Below, one piece after another: positions 36,938 through 50,081 of a DNA stretch of 64,000 nt (position 1 is the stretch's first letter; the number at the start of each line of letters is the position of its first letter). The DNA is from Suillus spraguei (taxonomy: Eukaryota > Basidiomycota > Agaricomycetes > Boletales > Suillaceae). Both the position numbers and the translations under genes were made by a program. The notes below the pieces were generated by a model. It made no database searches. It was not told the origin of the DNA and saw only the letters and a program-made list of their open reading frames with translations. Location of the stretch: contig JABCPU010000001.1 in NCBI GenBank assembly GCA_016800925.1, forward strand, positions 124,001 to 188,000, in the 5' to 3' direction.

Positions 36938-38797
36938 AGCACACTCTTCAATACACTTGTGACCATCACACAGCATATTGGGCCTGATAACATTAAAGTA
37001 GGAGAGAAAGGGACGCTCAGGGGAACTTTCCGCAGTACTTAGTCGCCAGCCCTCTCGGCTCATTCCGTTGCTTATTAGTCAGCATTCATACTAAGAGCTT
37101 CGAACTGTGACTCTTTCTTTCCAAATTCTATTATGAAGGTCTGACTCGCTGCATCTCTCGCTTTTCACTCGGTTTTGATCAACTTGTTGTCATATAAGGC
37201 TCACAGGCTCAGGTATCTCAAAGCTGGTCAAAGGTTTTGGTAATGTCATCATGAATCGGAAAATTCAATGCAGACTCCTGATGATAGATGAATCATGGCT
37301 GATCCAGACCCAGTCCGAGGGCTCAAGTAAGTCGCGCACCGTTTTTAATATTTTGTCTACATGTACAGATGGACAATGGGGCCCATCATATGCAGCCTAG
37401 CCACGATCTTTTCGACACTGCATATGACGTGCCACACTTTCATGAAATGCATTTTTCATCGCTCTTTTCTTTTAAATTCGCGCTGAAACCCGTCTTTTTT
37501 AAAGGGCGCACTCTGTCACCAACCCTAAGTGAATCGTACATGTATCGGACTTGATCAAAGGTGCAATCTCCTTCTCATGCCTGGATAAGTACCGCACGAA
37601 GAACGATACGATACTGCAGGCTTCGTTATTAGAAGCATTCTTGCGCGAAATGAGGGACCTAAAGCTGTTCTTGGTAATGAATCGGCATTTGCTGTTGAAT
37701 ATATATGTCTTCAGCAAAGGCATCGACTTTTTTTGAGTCACCATATACTATTACTACGGCACTGGATTATTTATCCATTGTTTTTGGTTGCATGTGATTC
37801 ATTGCGTGAACGATGCGGCGCCAACATCGCCAGGACGTCTACCGTCACACTAATTCGATACTTTTTTCTTTCTTTCCGCGTATCTATTCGGTGCGGCTTA
37901 TCATATGGTGTCGTCAAACGATCCACACGATCTTTTTGTCACCCCATACAACTTTGATCATCAAAAAACTTGATCGGCGCATTTTTCCGCCGCTGCGAAC
38001 TCGCGCTGAACCTCTTCCATTTTAGCTTCCGCGAAGAGTACACTTGAACACGCCTCCAGGTGATGATATACCTTTCATTACGCATCTCATCGTATGACGA
38101 CATACTCGTGCGAGCATCGCATTTACGTAATAGTTTTAATAATTAGATAAGACTTATCTAATCTTGACTTGTTACTTTACTAGGAAGCAACCATTGAACC
38201 ATTCGATGAGAGTTCAAAAGGTCTGCTCATCCTTGTGTTAAAGCCGTTGTCAATACAACCCTCTCAACAGAACCGTTAGCTCCTCGTCGACTTCCGGCAG
38301 TTGGCAACTACATGCGACCTTCAAATTTCTGCATAAGGTACGGTCACTTGATTCACTGATGTAAGATAACACAGTCATGATTCTAAGATGCCGAGGACAT
38401 CAAAACAGTTCTTTTTGGTGAAACGATGCTGCTGATGAGCGCTGAGTAACCAACCGAGTGAACCCTCAATCTGCACTTTGTAGGTACAGGGATGAATAGA
38501 TAACACAGAGAGGAAATAACGTTGCCATGACATACACTGCGATAACTTGACCGATTACTCGCAGGTTTCCGGTATTTTTATGAGGACGACAGGGAACTTG
38601 AAAAATCCCCTAACTGCCTCATTCTCAAGGACATTGACATTTCAGCTGCCTAGTAATAGTCTTAAAATGTTGAGGCACCTTGAGCGAGGGAGTGGATTCG
38701 ACGATGTCTCGGGTCCGAATAGAACGGTAACCTCGCCCTTTAAATTCGCATTCGGATTGCGCCTAACAATTGGAAGCTAAGCATCATCCTCTGAATC
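36938..38797. other. Intergenic, no supported gene
   Basis: 1.9 kb of AT-rich sequence with only short ORFs. Separates the RBR ligase (minus) from the MFS transporter (plus), so promoters of both lie here. No TATA box clearly placed for either. Confidence 0.45.
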
Positions 38798-41311
38798 ATG
38801 TCCGCTACTCACGAGAAATCTGATGATGTGATAGAAGAGAAGAAAGTTGCTCTCAGCCACGATGTCTTCTCTCAAATCAGTCATGCAGATGGCGTCGGAA
38901 GGGACTACGAGCTCAAGTGTCATCTCAGTAAGCAAGGAAGATTTTCTGGCTGACGATTTTTGCTCATTTAATCAGTTAATAGATGCTTTCAAGAAGAGTG
39001 CGTGGGGCACGATTGCATTCTTGTGATATATGTCTCAAGTTTATCCTACCGAGCAGGATTCGCTTCGGACGTTATCAATGGCAGCTCTTTATCATTACTG
39101 GCCTAGGATGGTTCACAGATAGTGAGATAAGAATCTGCGTATCTAGCACGGGTTTCACCTGATTGGTTGCTAGATCTCTGGATGTATGGTTTGTCGATTG
39201 TTCTTGCCCAGGTACAACAGGAGCTTAATCCGGTCCGAGTCGAGTACGCCGTCCTAGCGGCATCCGCCGGGTTGATAGTCGGCGCTACGACATGGGGCAT
39301 TTTGGCCGACCTTATTGGAAGGAGACTGTCTTTTAATGTACGTTGTACGTTAAAAACTGTGTGGAAGACTATTTTGATAGGCAACTGAAAGATCACGCTC
39401 TTTGTCACTGGCCTTTTTGGGCTGGCAGCCGGAGGTGCACCAAATTTTGTGATATTTTGTTCCCTTGCAGCATGTATGGGTTTTGGAGTCGGCGGCAAGT
39501 GAGTCTATTAGTATCTACAGGGACAAATATATCTAATCAGGTATTGGTACTTACAGTTTACCTGTCGATGGTAAGTGGTATTTGCGAACAAGAGAAGTTC
39601 TCGATTTATCGTTTTGCATTTGAAGGCGCCTTATATTTGGAACATATCCCACAATCTCACCAGGTGCGTTGGCGGCCGCCATATCTTGTTAGAATCCATG
39701 TATTTTATTCGTGATTCTAGTGGACTTTGACTCTTCTGTCGATCTGGTGGGCGGTGGGACAATTGGTCGCGTCATTAATCGGTTGGGGTTTCATCGCCAA
39801 CTTCTCCTGTGACCCGTCGATACCAAGTGGCCAGTGCTCTAAATCTGCTAACATGGGATGGCGTTACACGTTGTAAGTGCCTTAGTGACCCTGTGGCAAA
39901 ATATCGATGCTTACGGCTGTCTCTAGATATACCTCGTATGTCTTACCAGTCGCTTGCGGTAATTCTAACCAATTCCAAATCCTCTGATTAGAGGAGCTTT
40001 GACCTTTTTGATGTTTATCTGTCGATTCTTTGTTTTTGACGTGCAGGAGTCGTCGAAATTTCTAGTGGCGCAAGGTCGTGACGAAGAAGCCATGAAGGTT
40101 CTCTGCTGGTTGTCGTTCTGACTCAGCTGAACGTCTTTGCAGGTCTTGGAACACATTGCAAGGCGTAACGGTAGACATATTACGCTTAGGCTCGAAGATC
40201 TGCAAGCAGTATCTGGTGATACAACATCAAAGCCTGCGCCGAACTTGTCCACTAGCATTCGGAATGCCCTTTCCGGATTATCGCTGTGCGTCGTCTGCTG
40301 TGATATTGTATCGGCTGCTGAGTCCGCTGCAGCTCGCACGTCCGTCCGCTCTTTTCCAGCAGACGCTTGGCAATTAACACGACCCTTACTATTATTATCT
40401 GGGGGTATGTACACTAAAGTAGAAAGCGCACTTGTTAACTTGCAGATGTTTAGGTTAATTGGCATCGCATTCCCACTCTTTAATGCCTACCTCCCCCTTT
40501 ATCTTTCAGCACAAGGTGCAGCATCCGGTTCGTCAAGCGTGAGTGAGACGTATCGCAACTTCACGATCATATCCATCCTTGGGATCCCCGGGTCTCTTAT
40601 TGCCTGTGCGGTAGTCGATTATACTCGTGGCACTGGTCGGTGGCTCATAGGGGGACGGAAGCTTACATTAGCCGTGTCGACCATGATGACTGGACTCTTC
40701 CTCTTCTTATTCACAACGAGCAGAACGACAGCTGCAGTGCTCGGATATTCTTGTGCTTCCAGTCTTACACAGTGCGCACTCAATTCTGACCTTACAAAAC
40801 ATACATGCTGACCAGATGCATACAGAAATGCGGTGCGATTGATTTACTGAATTGAGTATCATGCACTGATTCTCCGTCTTTAGATGTATGGAGTGCTATA
40901 CGCATATGTGAGTGCCATACTGGTGGAGCTGTCTGAGATCATGGAATGTAACTCCAAATTCTGTAGACCCCAGAAGTCTTTCCAGCGCCTCACCGTGGAA
41001 CGGGCGATGCACTCTGTTCTGCGCTGAACCGCATCGGCGGCTTTATTGCCCCTCTCATCAAGATTTCCACCACACCAGCTAGTGGTAGTGCATCAGCAGC
41101 CACCGCAAATGGGTACGTCGCGCTCGCGCCCATGCTTGTAACGCTAATGATGGCTTTTGTATTTTACAGTCCTATCTTTGTGTCTGCTGCGTTATTCATG
41201 GTTGCAGCCATCTTTGCGATATTGCTTCCTATCGAAGTGAGCTTGCAAATCTTATGATGTGCACATGCCTGATATCTCATCTCACAGACTGCGGGCAAGA
41301 TGGCTTTATGA
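38798..41311 (+). CDS. MFS transporter, SVOP/sugar-porter-like
   Basis: Twelve-TM plasma-membrane carrier of unknown substrate. Start 38798 (MSATHEKSDDVIEEKK) gives a charged cytosolic N-terminus. Spliced exons then read INRCFQEEIRFGRYQWQL, FIITGLGWFTDNLWMYGL, VQQELNPVRVEYAV and the loop 2-3 signature GILADLIGRRLSFN; later WWAVGQLVASLIGWGFI and ESSKFLVAQGRDEEAMKVLE. The second half has WLIGGRKLTLAVSTMM, the motif YTPEVFPAPHRGTGDAL and RIGGFIAPLI, ending TAGKMAL at TGA 41309-41311. About ten introns, every one I checked in phase, and no stop inside exons. The motifs match the synaptic-vesicle-2-like group of fungal MFS proteins. Substrate cannot be inferred from context. Confidence 0.88.
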
Positions 41312-42806
41312 CTCTCACGCACACGACAGAATCCAATGTTTGTATTAAGGTTGAGGCCGTGATGATTCGAATTCCGCGTAGTTGTTCTCAAACATGTATC
41401 AAATGATCTATGTATGATCAGTCGCAGATTGAAAAAAAAAACGAACGTACAATCGAAGGGAACAGAACCAACAAAAATGAAAGAACTTCAGCAGTCATAT
41501 CATCACGGTATGCAAGTCCCTGAAACCTCCCGAGACTCGCCTGCCTAGATCCAAGGTTGCCAGGGTGCTGGTGATTCTGGGAGTGATTCATGAGATCTGA
41601 TATGTAACTGTCTCTGGCTCGATCATTGGAGGTAGAGGGCGAAATGCTGGGGTCTGGGGTTTGGGTCTGGGTATTACGACAAACGCAGTAGCTCGGTCAA
41701 GCCATGACTCTGGTTAGAGTCCTGGCCGTAGTAATTACTACGGGCGCTAGATGATGAGGGTTCTGTAATGCCGCTGCACGACCACCAGACTGATCTAACA
41801 CGCGCATAATAACGGTGTGAGCAGTAACTGGTATATGATACTAAGAAGACCACAAGCACAAGGTATCCTCATGTGAGAGCTCGCAATCGAAAGTAATGGC
41901 AGATGGGTTACTTGCAGGAAGGCTGCTTGTATCTTACATAAAACGATGAATTTGAAACCCCGATCGCTGAGAGGACACTTATTCTATAATACCACTCCAA
42001 TGGTCCACCCGCACTAGACAGCTGCTTTGACAAAATTAGAACCATGACGGGCTTACTCGTCAGAATGACTCATAACTCCCGGCTTTGGATCAGCTCGTCT
42101 CTTGGAAAGTACGTTCCTGACCTTTCTCTCCCACTCCCTAATTTCAATAAGGTGTGACTGGTGGCAGGGATTACCAGTATATCATAACACAGACAACCAT
42201 CTTTTTGAGAGTGTTCATTGCCGATGCGTGCGGTCGGATCCAGCACTCAAAGTTCAGGTCGCGGTTTAGGCAAATATTGATATCACTCCACAATGTCGTG
42301 TGATTCCGAGTCGAGTGATGCGGTCTAGAGGAGTTCCTGGCATCTAGGCTATGTGTGTCAGAAGCAGATGCATACTGGTTCTTGTGACGTCCCACGTTTC
42401 TTGCAATTTCCTGGACCAAATGTTAGGAAAGCGCTAGTGGACCTCGAATCTCGCTTGTGCATCTATATGCATTCAATCGTGCTCAACATGTTGACCGTGA
42501 ATAAGCCTGTCAGACATTATTTTGGACATTGCCTCCCATAAGGTGCGTCTCCCAACCACTATGTAGCCTAATGCTAGCGGTTGTGCTAAGTTCATGCGTT
42601 TACAGTTCACATACTCTGGATTGTTTTTCCGCCGACCTTCGATTCTGCCTATTTCACCCTGAAGTCCGCTGGCAAGCGCAACCATTCTAGTACAAGTGCC
42701 GACTACTTTCCAAAAACACTTCTAGTAGGATATAAATATAAGTCATCTTCATAATACTAACTGGAATCGTTCCTTTTAACGCATGCCATATAACCTAGCA
42801 CGACCC
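41312..42806. other. Intergenic, upstream of the cysteine-rich peptide gene
   Basis: 1.5 kb with no recognised gene. The only clear element is a TATA box directly before the next gene (42731-42740). Confidence 0.45.
42731..42740 (+). promoter_or_regulatory. TATA box of secreted cysteine-rich peptide gene
   Basis: TATAAATATA, 67 bp before the ATG at 42807; a strong canonical element well placed for that gene. Confidence 0.65.
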
Positions 42807-43051
42807 ATGCGTTTCTCATTCCTCTTCGTGATCGTTGTGGCTTTGACAACATCTATGTCTGTCAGCGCATGTGCGAGTTTAAATGGGGTTTGTGGCTCGA
42901 GCAGCGCGGAAGGCGACACATGCTGCCAAGGCCTTAGCTGTGCGACAGGTGTGAGTATGAGTTGTTCGCTTTGCATCCGGACTCAACTTCACGAACTCAC
43001 CTTTGCGCCTTGTGCTGATAGAACTACGGCTCTGTCACATACTGCCATTAA
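42807..43051 (+). CDS. Small secreted cysteine-rich protein, knottin-like spacing
   Basis: Too short and spliced to be called by a plain ORF scan. Exon 42807-42950 encodes a signal peptide (MRFSFLFVIVVALTTSMSVS) and ACASLNGVCGSSSAEGDTCC. A 71-nt intron (42951-43021, GTGAGT...ATAG) is removed in phase, and exon 2 adds NYGSVTYCH and stop, for 57 residues. The six mature Cys are at 22, 29, 39, 40, 45 and 56, spaced C-x6-C-x9-C-C-x4-C-x10-C, the framework of the inhibitor cystine knot. Small proteins of this size and pattern are common in Agaricomycete secretomes, with unknown roles. Unspliced, the frame reads on to 43079 and loses the last Cys. An upstream ATG at 42783 would spoil the signal peptide only slightly. 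Confidence 0.75.
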
Positions 43052-43910
43052 CCCTCTCCCGATGAGCTTAGCAAGCTGAGCATGTCGCGACGGTGAGTTG
43101 TGTTTCTTTCACGTTGGTACAGCGGTTAATCGCACGTTGTGCAGTTCATTGTGGAGTTGATTGAAATGAACGCGTTGACCAGACTCCTGAATAATTAGTG
43201 TAGCGTTAATGAAAGATTTCAGGCTCGGGCTTCATGTCATTCAACTTGTATACATTTTACATAAAAGTGCGAGAAAACTAGCTTGTTCACGACGTTGAAG
43301 ATCATCGGAAGGAAGAACGGGTTAGTGTCAAGGGCATTTCACACCGACGATAACTTGAGCAATGAGCGCAATGTAATTTGAATAACAGTCATGTGATATT
43401 TGTCGTGGCAGTGCCACGATGGTGCTTGTGCAATTGGCACTCCTCTATGAGTCCCTTAAGCTTGAAGCCCTTCTGGGTGAACTATTTGCGCATCTGAATG
43501 GCTAATCGTTCGTCCTCAAGAGATCATTCTTGCAGAATCTGCTGCAGCGCCTGAGGACATGCAAAACCTTCAGCTAGTGCTAGTAAGCCTATGACGGCCC
43601 GTGTATGACGGAACAACTACTGAACTGGGTAGCGAGGCTACTACGCCTGATGTATATCCTGGTGGTGCAAAGGTTAGTGCGCACTGCAAACTGGTCGCAC
43701 CCTGTTCCAAATTCGTTGTATATGGTTCACATCATCTAAACGCAGAACTTCTGTTCCGAAGGCATTGAACTATTATCTGATCACGATGCAGGTTGATTAG
43801 TATGGTCAGGTTAGCCACATACATGTATGGCTCACGCACTTTCCGCTAACGAAACGTGACAAAGCGTTACTTTTGTTTGAAATGTTAATGGCAATTGTAA
43901 AAAACCTATT
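43052..43910. other. Gene-poor tract before transposase relic
   Basis: No supported gene. May include decayed parts of the mobile element that follows, but no further transposase motif was recognised. Confidence 0.4.
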
Positions 43911-44204
43911 TTGCAAAAAGAAATCGCGCAGGGTTCTTTGTACTTACACTGCGCACAACGCTGGATTTCTGAAAAAAATGAAATTGAAAATGCCATTAAG
44001 AAAATGAGCCTTGTTGTTGCGTGGGAAATGGCCTGTGAAGTGCGCGGGATTTCTGTTCCGAAATTTTACTGCGAGCTGAATTTCATTGAGCAGTATTGGG
44101 GCCATGCCAAGCGGAAGGACATCGAGTCCTCCCCAATTCCATTCTGGCGGAACTCGAGAACGCTGGGCTCTGACTATTACAACTCATACGCTACACAATA
44201 CTAG
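43911..44204 (+). mobile_element. DDE transposase relic (Tc1/mariner-like)
   Basis: A 97-codon open stretch contains GISVPKFYCELNFIEQYWGH followed by AKRKDIESSP. This matches the C-terminal block (LP-K-F-H-C-E-L-N-x-I-E-x-x-W-G-x-x-K) of the DDE-superfamily transposase that is abundant in mushroom genomes; the Glu of ELNxIE-type blocks is the last catalytic acid. The rest of the transposase is absent or unrecognisable, and I see no terminal inverted repeats. A dead fragment. Confidence 0.65.
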
Positions 44205-45487
44205 TACTAGTGTTTCGGGTTACAGCTAGTCACATAGTGCCATCGGAAAGAGCATGAGCCATAAGTATTTTGTAGCTTAGTCATGTGGCTTTTTTCAACT
44301 TGTCTTCAATCATGTCTTGCGAGCAACTCTCAGATTGACCAAGGCGATAACTAATTTACCATCTTCAAAATTGGCCAACCTCAGAAACGACTTAGTCATT
44401 GGTGTGACCCTGACACCTCATTGTAAAAGCAATGCAGAAGATGGTCGACTCGCGCTACTGGTGAGCTGCGCACTTATTTTATCGCGCCTTGTCTCAAGTC
44501 TTCCTCTTTATATGTATCTTTGTTTGATAACCGGAAGCATGATCTTTCCTGCCGGATATGCATGAGACATAGTGTTTGTCAAAGAGGTTGTGGCAGCCAG
44601 GCTTGCACGTTGCAGTTTTTAAATCCTGACTTGTGGTGTCCGAAACAAAGGTGAATATCGAAAGATTTGGATGAGTGTAGGTTACACATTCACAAGAATC
44701 ATTTGCAGAATAGATGTCTATGTTCCAAGGAGAGGGCGGCATGTTGCATGGCTGGTTTACCTATTGATTACAATAATTGGACCGTCATACAGCATGTCAC
44801 TCCTTACATGAGATGACTTTTTTCTGTCGCGAATTTGCGCCGACACTGGTGCGTTTCTGCTACCTCGAGGACTCACTCAAATATGCCTCCAGCGGATTAC
44901 ACACCTTTCATTGCGCATTGCACTCCAAGATGAGTTTCTGTGCATAGTTGCACCTATTTAACGCCTTTCTTGACAACTCGAAGAGGTCTGCATTGGCTTT
45001 GCGCATTGATGTTGCCAAGCCTTCAGGGGAGGAGAAGCCTTTATTCGATATGTCTAGAGATCATTCATGTGATCAGTCATTGGAGTATCAGTCGATGAAA
45101 TACTTGATGGCCCATGCTTTCTCGTTGGGAAGGCTGATTGTAGTACCGGTTTCTTTCTAATATTAAGACTGACTAACTGTGTAGTCCTGCTTATGATGCT
45201 CACTAGTGGGTGCGTCAATAACTTACCTGTGAATTGGAGGAACGAGTCAATTCACCGCCACAAACAGCTGCCCTCTGATTTATCCATATGTAGAATACTA
45301 TGTACTTATTTTTCTTACCATAATGCGTTCTTGACAAAGGTGCTTTATGTACTACAACGCGTGCGTTACAAATGTATTACGAGAATTTATTCGCTGGGTC
45401 ATGTGACCGTCGCGTAAACCTTGAAATAAACTGTCACCGCGTTCTGGTCGTTTGCTTCTTCCTCCTGCTCCCATCCTCGAGCTCGTA
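44205..45487. other. Gene-poor tract upstream of FANCM
   Basis: No recognised coding region; ORFs are short and without introns or motifs. The last 100-200 bases should hold the FANCM promoter. Confidence 0.4.
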
Positions 45488-48400
45488 ATGAGCTCGTCCG
45501 ATTATGGATTTGATGATGAACTTGACTCAGCTATTCTGAATGAACTGGACATCTTCGAGGCCACTCATCGTCCTCCACTTCGTCCTCCACTTCGAAACCC
45601 TCCTAAGCCACCCCCACCTGCGCCCAAGGCACCCAAACCCCTGGTTGAAGAGGATTCATTTTTTGATCTTTCTCTTGAGATCGATGATGCAGAGCTTGAG
45701 CGCTTAGACACGTTCATTGATGCGGCGTATAAGGGAAATGCACAACCAGTGGCTGGCCCAACCAATCATGCGCGGCCTCCTTCCAAGAATACCGTGCAAC
45801 GAACCCTGTTCGGGGATGTTGCGCAACCGGCTGCGCCTCTTAGTCGGCAAAGTCCCACTAAACACTTCTCGCTCCAGCGGACAAAGTCTAGTCCCCGAAA
45901 AACTTTCGGCCAACAGGCGCCTCAGACGAAACAGTGGGACCATACCGTATTTGCAAAGTCGGGCTGGAAAAAGCCAAAGACTGTCAAGGGCAAGGGAACT
46001 GATGATGGAGATGATGATGATGAACACGTCGAGTTTGAGCAATTTCCTGCTCCATTCGTGTCAGGTATGTTTATGGTCTTTTGATTCGTTATAACTTATG
46101 GAACAGTATTCATACGCGTCTTTAGTTGGGCAAGTGTGTTCCTTGAATATCATCGTACAACTCTAATACCACACAAATTTCTTCGGTATTTCCTCAGACC
46201 GGTATGTATCTTGCCACGGCACGCACCCTATTTACTAATGTTCCTACAGCCACCTCCTATGAAACTTAAGGTTGACATGCTCGAAGCTAAACATTGGATT
46301 TATCCCCTAAACCAACCAAAGCGTGACTATCAGTTCAATATCGTTAGACACTGCTTATTTGACAACACCCTCGTTGCACTGCCCACTGGATTGGGAAAAA
46401 CTTTTATTGCAGGCGTCGTAATGCTTAACTGTGAATTTTTCGCCGTTCTTCTTGTCAAAAATCTGATTTCTTCCAGTCTATCGCTGGTTTCCGAAGGGCA
46501 AAGTTGTGTTCGTTGCCCCAACAAAACCTCTCGTCGCGCAACAAATTGACGCGTGTCACCGCACGTGTGGCATCCCTGGTTCTGACGCAGTCGAGCTTAC
46601 CGGAAACAACCCTCGAGCATATAGGTGTAGGATGGTCTGTATTAGTTTTACGCGGTCGATGTTTAAGCTTACTCGTATTTTTGTAGTGGGAGGAGAAACG
46701 TATATTTTACATGACACCACAAACTCTCATCAATGATCTGACTACGGAAAACTGCGATGCGCGAGATATCGTCCTTATGGTCATTGGTTCGTTACCTGCA
46801 GTTAATTGCGTTCGTTTTGGTTTGCTAAGGGGAACGTGTAGACGAGGCACATAAGGGAACTGGAGACTATGCTTATGCACAGGTCATTCGTTTCTTAATG
46901 GCCAAGAATCCCCATCATCGTGTACTAGCATTAACAGCAACGCCCGGAAGTACACCTGAAGCTATCCAGAGCATCGTTGATTCATTGCACATTAGTCGCA
47001 TTGAAATTCGCGATGAAAACAGTATTGATCTCCGCGAGTATATGCATAAAAAGGTCAGGGTCGAACGCATGTTTCGAGCCGCGGCTGACGCGAGGACATC
47101 GACATCTGGTATCTAGGAAATCAAACAGCACATCATCAAAATGAGTGATGATGTTCTGAAAGCTCAGGAACTCCTGCAGGAAGTAATGATAGTCAGTTAT
47201 CCTTTCTTTTGATCACTCTTATTTGACAATGGCGTATCGGTAGACTATCCTTAGACCACTCTCTAGCAAAGGGGTTATAGAAGTGGTGGATCCAGTTAAG
47301 ATGCACCCTTATCGTGCCCAAGCTACCATGCAACGCATTGGGGCCCAACGGAACAGTCCTCATAAATGGGCATTTTCTGCACTGTCCAAGCTCGGCGCAT
47401 TAGCCCGTGCCATGGGGTACCTGGTAAGTACTCCTTACGGCGTGTATCTGACCTACCTAATCAGCTGTGTACGCTGCTAGATGGAAGCTAGCATCGGCAT
47501 GTGTCACAACTGCCTGCTAGAAATTTCCGCTGAAAAGGAGGACGATTCAGGGAAGAAGAAGGGTTCCGCAACGAGTGGCTTGCGCAAGGACAAAAATTTT
47601 ATGGCTCTTCTTAGTGAGCTCGAGGTGCAGAAAGTCCGTCCGGGCGGGTACGGCATGCACCCGAAGATGGAGACGTTGAAGATGCTGCTGTTGCAGCACT
47701 TTGGGGCACGGATGGGTGAGGGGGAGGAGACGAGAGCTATGGTGTTTGTGACATACAGAGAGTGTGTGGATGAGATTGTACATATCCTGAACGAGGAGAG
47801 TCCCCTCCTGAAGGTGACGAGGTTCATCGGGCAGGGCACAGATAAACAAGGTCGGAAGGGGTTTGCACAGAAGGAGCAGCTTGAGGTGGGTCTAGATTTC
47901 GTCTCTGGATATGTGCTTATACAATTGCCGAAGTAGGTGATCAAGAAATTCAAGGCTGGTGAATTCAATATCCTTGTTTCTACTTCTATCGGCGAAGAGG
48001 GTCTCGACATTGGGGAAGTCGACATGATTGTATGTTATGACGCACAAAAGACGCCGATCCGCATGGTGTGTACCATTTAAGTCGAGCTTTTTATACGTGT
48101 ATAACTATTCTTCCGTCGTAACGTGCAGCTTCAACGCGTCGGACGCACGGGCCGTAAACGGGACGGTTATGTCCACGTTCTCCTCTCCGAGATCCGCGAG
48201 GAGTTAAATTGGGACAAAGCAAAGGACACATATGGGGAGTTGCAGAAATGTATCGTCCGTGGTGATCAACTTGAACTTTATGGCGACATCCCGCGACTCC
48301 TCCCCGAGAATGTGAAGCCCCAAGTACTCGAGAAAAGAATGGAGATTGAGGAGTACGTACGCCAAGAACATGCTTCGCGAAAGAAGAGTGCAGTTGTCAA

Positions 48401-50081
48401 CGACGAGGATTTGTCTCCCAAGGGTAAGAAACGCAAGCGCAATGATGATTTTGCTAGAAATATACCTCAAGGCGCAAGCACTGGGTTTGTCAGTGTCAAG
48501 GACCTGCTTATCAAGGGCGCAGACACGAAGAAGAGGAAGAAGGCAAAGACGAAAGGATTTGATCCCACAGCTGCAGAAGATGACTCAACAGATATGGAAT
48601 TGGAGGCTAATCTCATGGATATACGCCGTACTGCCTCGACGCCTGCTGGTGTCAGTACAAAGAAGGACAAGTTACGCAAGGCATGTACGATGAATCCATC
48701 CAAGAAACAACAGCCGGCAACGTCACGTGGGAAGGGGAAGGGGAAGAAGAAGGAAAAAGAACCATTAACCACCAGTCAGTTCTCGCGAAAAGGCGATGAC
48801 GATGACGATGACGTCAAAATCGAGCATGGCATCTCACTAGCTGCTCGTGAGGCCATCGCTCGGAAAACCCCTTCCCCCAAGAAAAAGCAGCCAGCTTTGC
48901 CCCGATATCGCTCGTCTTCACCTAACGAGGCACCGGTTTTGGTTCGAGATCGTTCGAATAGTTGTGTAAAACCATCTGCAGTCCAAAGTCTTTCCTGTCG
49001 TCTTACCGAAGACGATGCACTGCTTTTAAGCTCCTCAGGGGCGGAGAATCTTCCAGCACCAAGCATATTATCTTTGTCGTCGATAATTTGCGATACGGAT
49101 GACGTGATAGAGATATCATCCTCCCCGCCGCCCCAGACTGACCCTGATCAAGCCGCAGAATCGTCATCAATGTCGTGTGGTCCCCGGAACTCTCCGACCG
49201 ATAAGTGCCACAAACGGAATGGGAAAAGTCAAGAAGGATCCCCAGGTCGCTCGCCATCACTGCTTTCATCTTCAGACGGTGCGACTGGTAATACACAAAG
49301 CATGGCGTGGTTACTGGGATCAGATGATGAGCCTGATATCCAAATTCTGTCGTCCCCGCCCATGACACCATCGCGGGATCGCAGTCCTCGCGCTGCAAGT
49401 CGCGCAGATCGCCTATTTGACGACGGAAAGCGTGTCTCGTCTGGAACGCATTTAATGCCACCACCTCCTCTACCATACCGAGTTACTGTTCAGTCGCCCG
49501 CATACTCTTCTGATCACGACATTCCCGATGCCTCATTCGCTGTGCGACCCGCTGGACGTTTTTTCAAGCCGCGTGTAACAGCCGCACAGCTTGACTCACC
49601 GGCATTGGATATGCCACCTCTCTCCCAACGGCGTTTGAAACGAAAGGATGCGGATATCATTTCATGGGGATCAAGTCCGCCTCCCAAGCGTAGCAAGAAA
49701 AAGCCGTTTGTATCTATGCGACATAACCCGTGGCTGGATGGAGAAGCGGCCCACTCTGGTGACGAAGCAAGTGAGGGATCGTCACACTCGGAAGATGATG
49801 TTGAAAGCGATTCCGATCGCCAATTTATCAAGGACATTGCAAACACTCAGGTCTCTCCTTCTTACGATCAGTCACTTGCTTATCGACGGGGTTTACTCAC
49901 ACAAGCCCCACCGGGAGGTCCTGCGTTTGTCACTCGACCGGTGAGAAGGGAGGCATACGCCCGAGGTGAGAGCGCAAAACGCCGCGCTGGTGTGTCAAGT
50001 TCTCCCGTACGTGAGGAAGATCTGCCAGACGAATATGCCATTGGTAGCTTTGTTGTAGATGATGATGAGGACATCATCTGA
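45488..50081 (+). CDS. MPH1: FANCM/MPH1-family DNA helicase-translocase
   Basis: Superfamily 2 3'-5' translocase that remodels stalled forks and D-loops. Start 45488 opens [20 protein letters not shown]. After a disordered N-terminus the helicase core begins [20 protein letters not shown]; motif I is [13 protein letters not shown] (about 46378); Ia [13 protein letters not shown]; motif [16 protein letters not shown] (about 46840); [17 protein letters not shown]. The insert domain typical of FANCM/Hef follows, then motif [34 protein letters not shown] and [15 protein letters not shown] (about 48127). A long Ser/Lys/acidic tail to TGA 50079-50081 matches fungal FANCM length. About ten introns, including one at about 47054-47116 that removes an apparent stop. 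No lesions in the motifs. Confidence 0.93.

Noticed and set aside
47054..47116. Apparent stop in the FANCM helicase core
   Set aside because: Removed by a short GT-AG intron that joins HKK to [13 protein letters not shown] in frame, as expected for the family.
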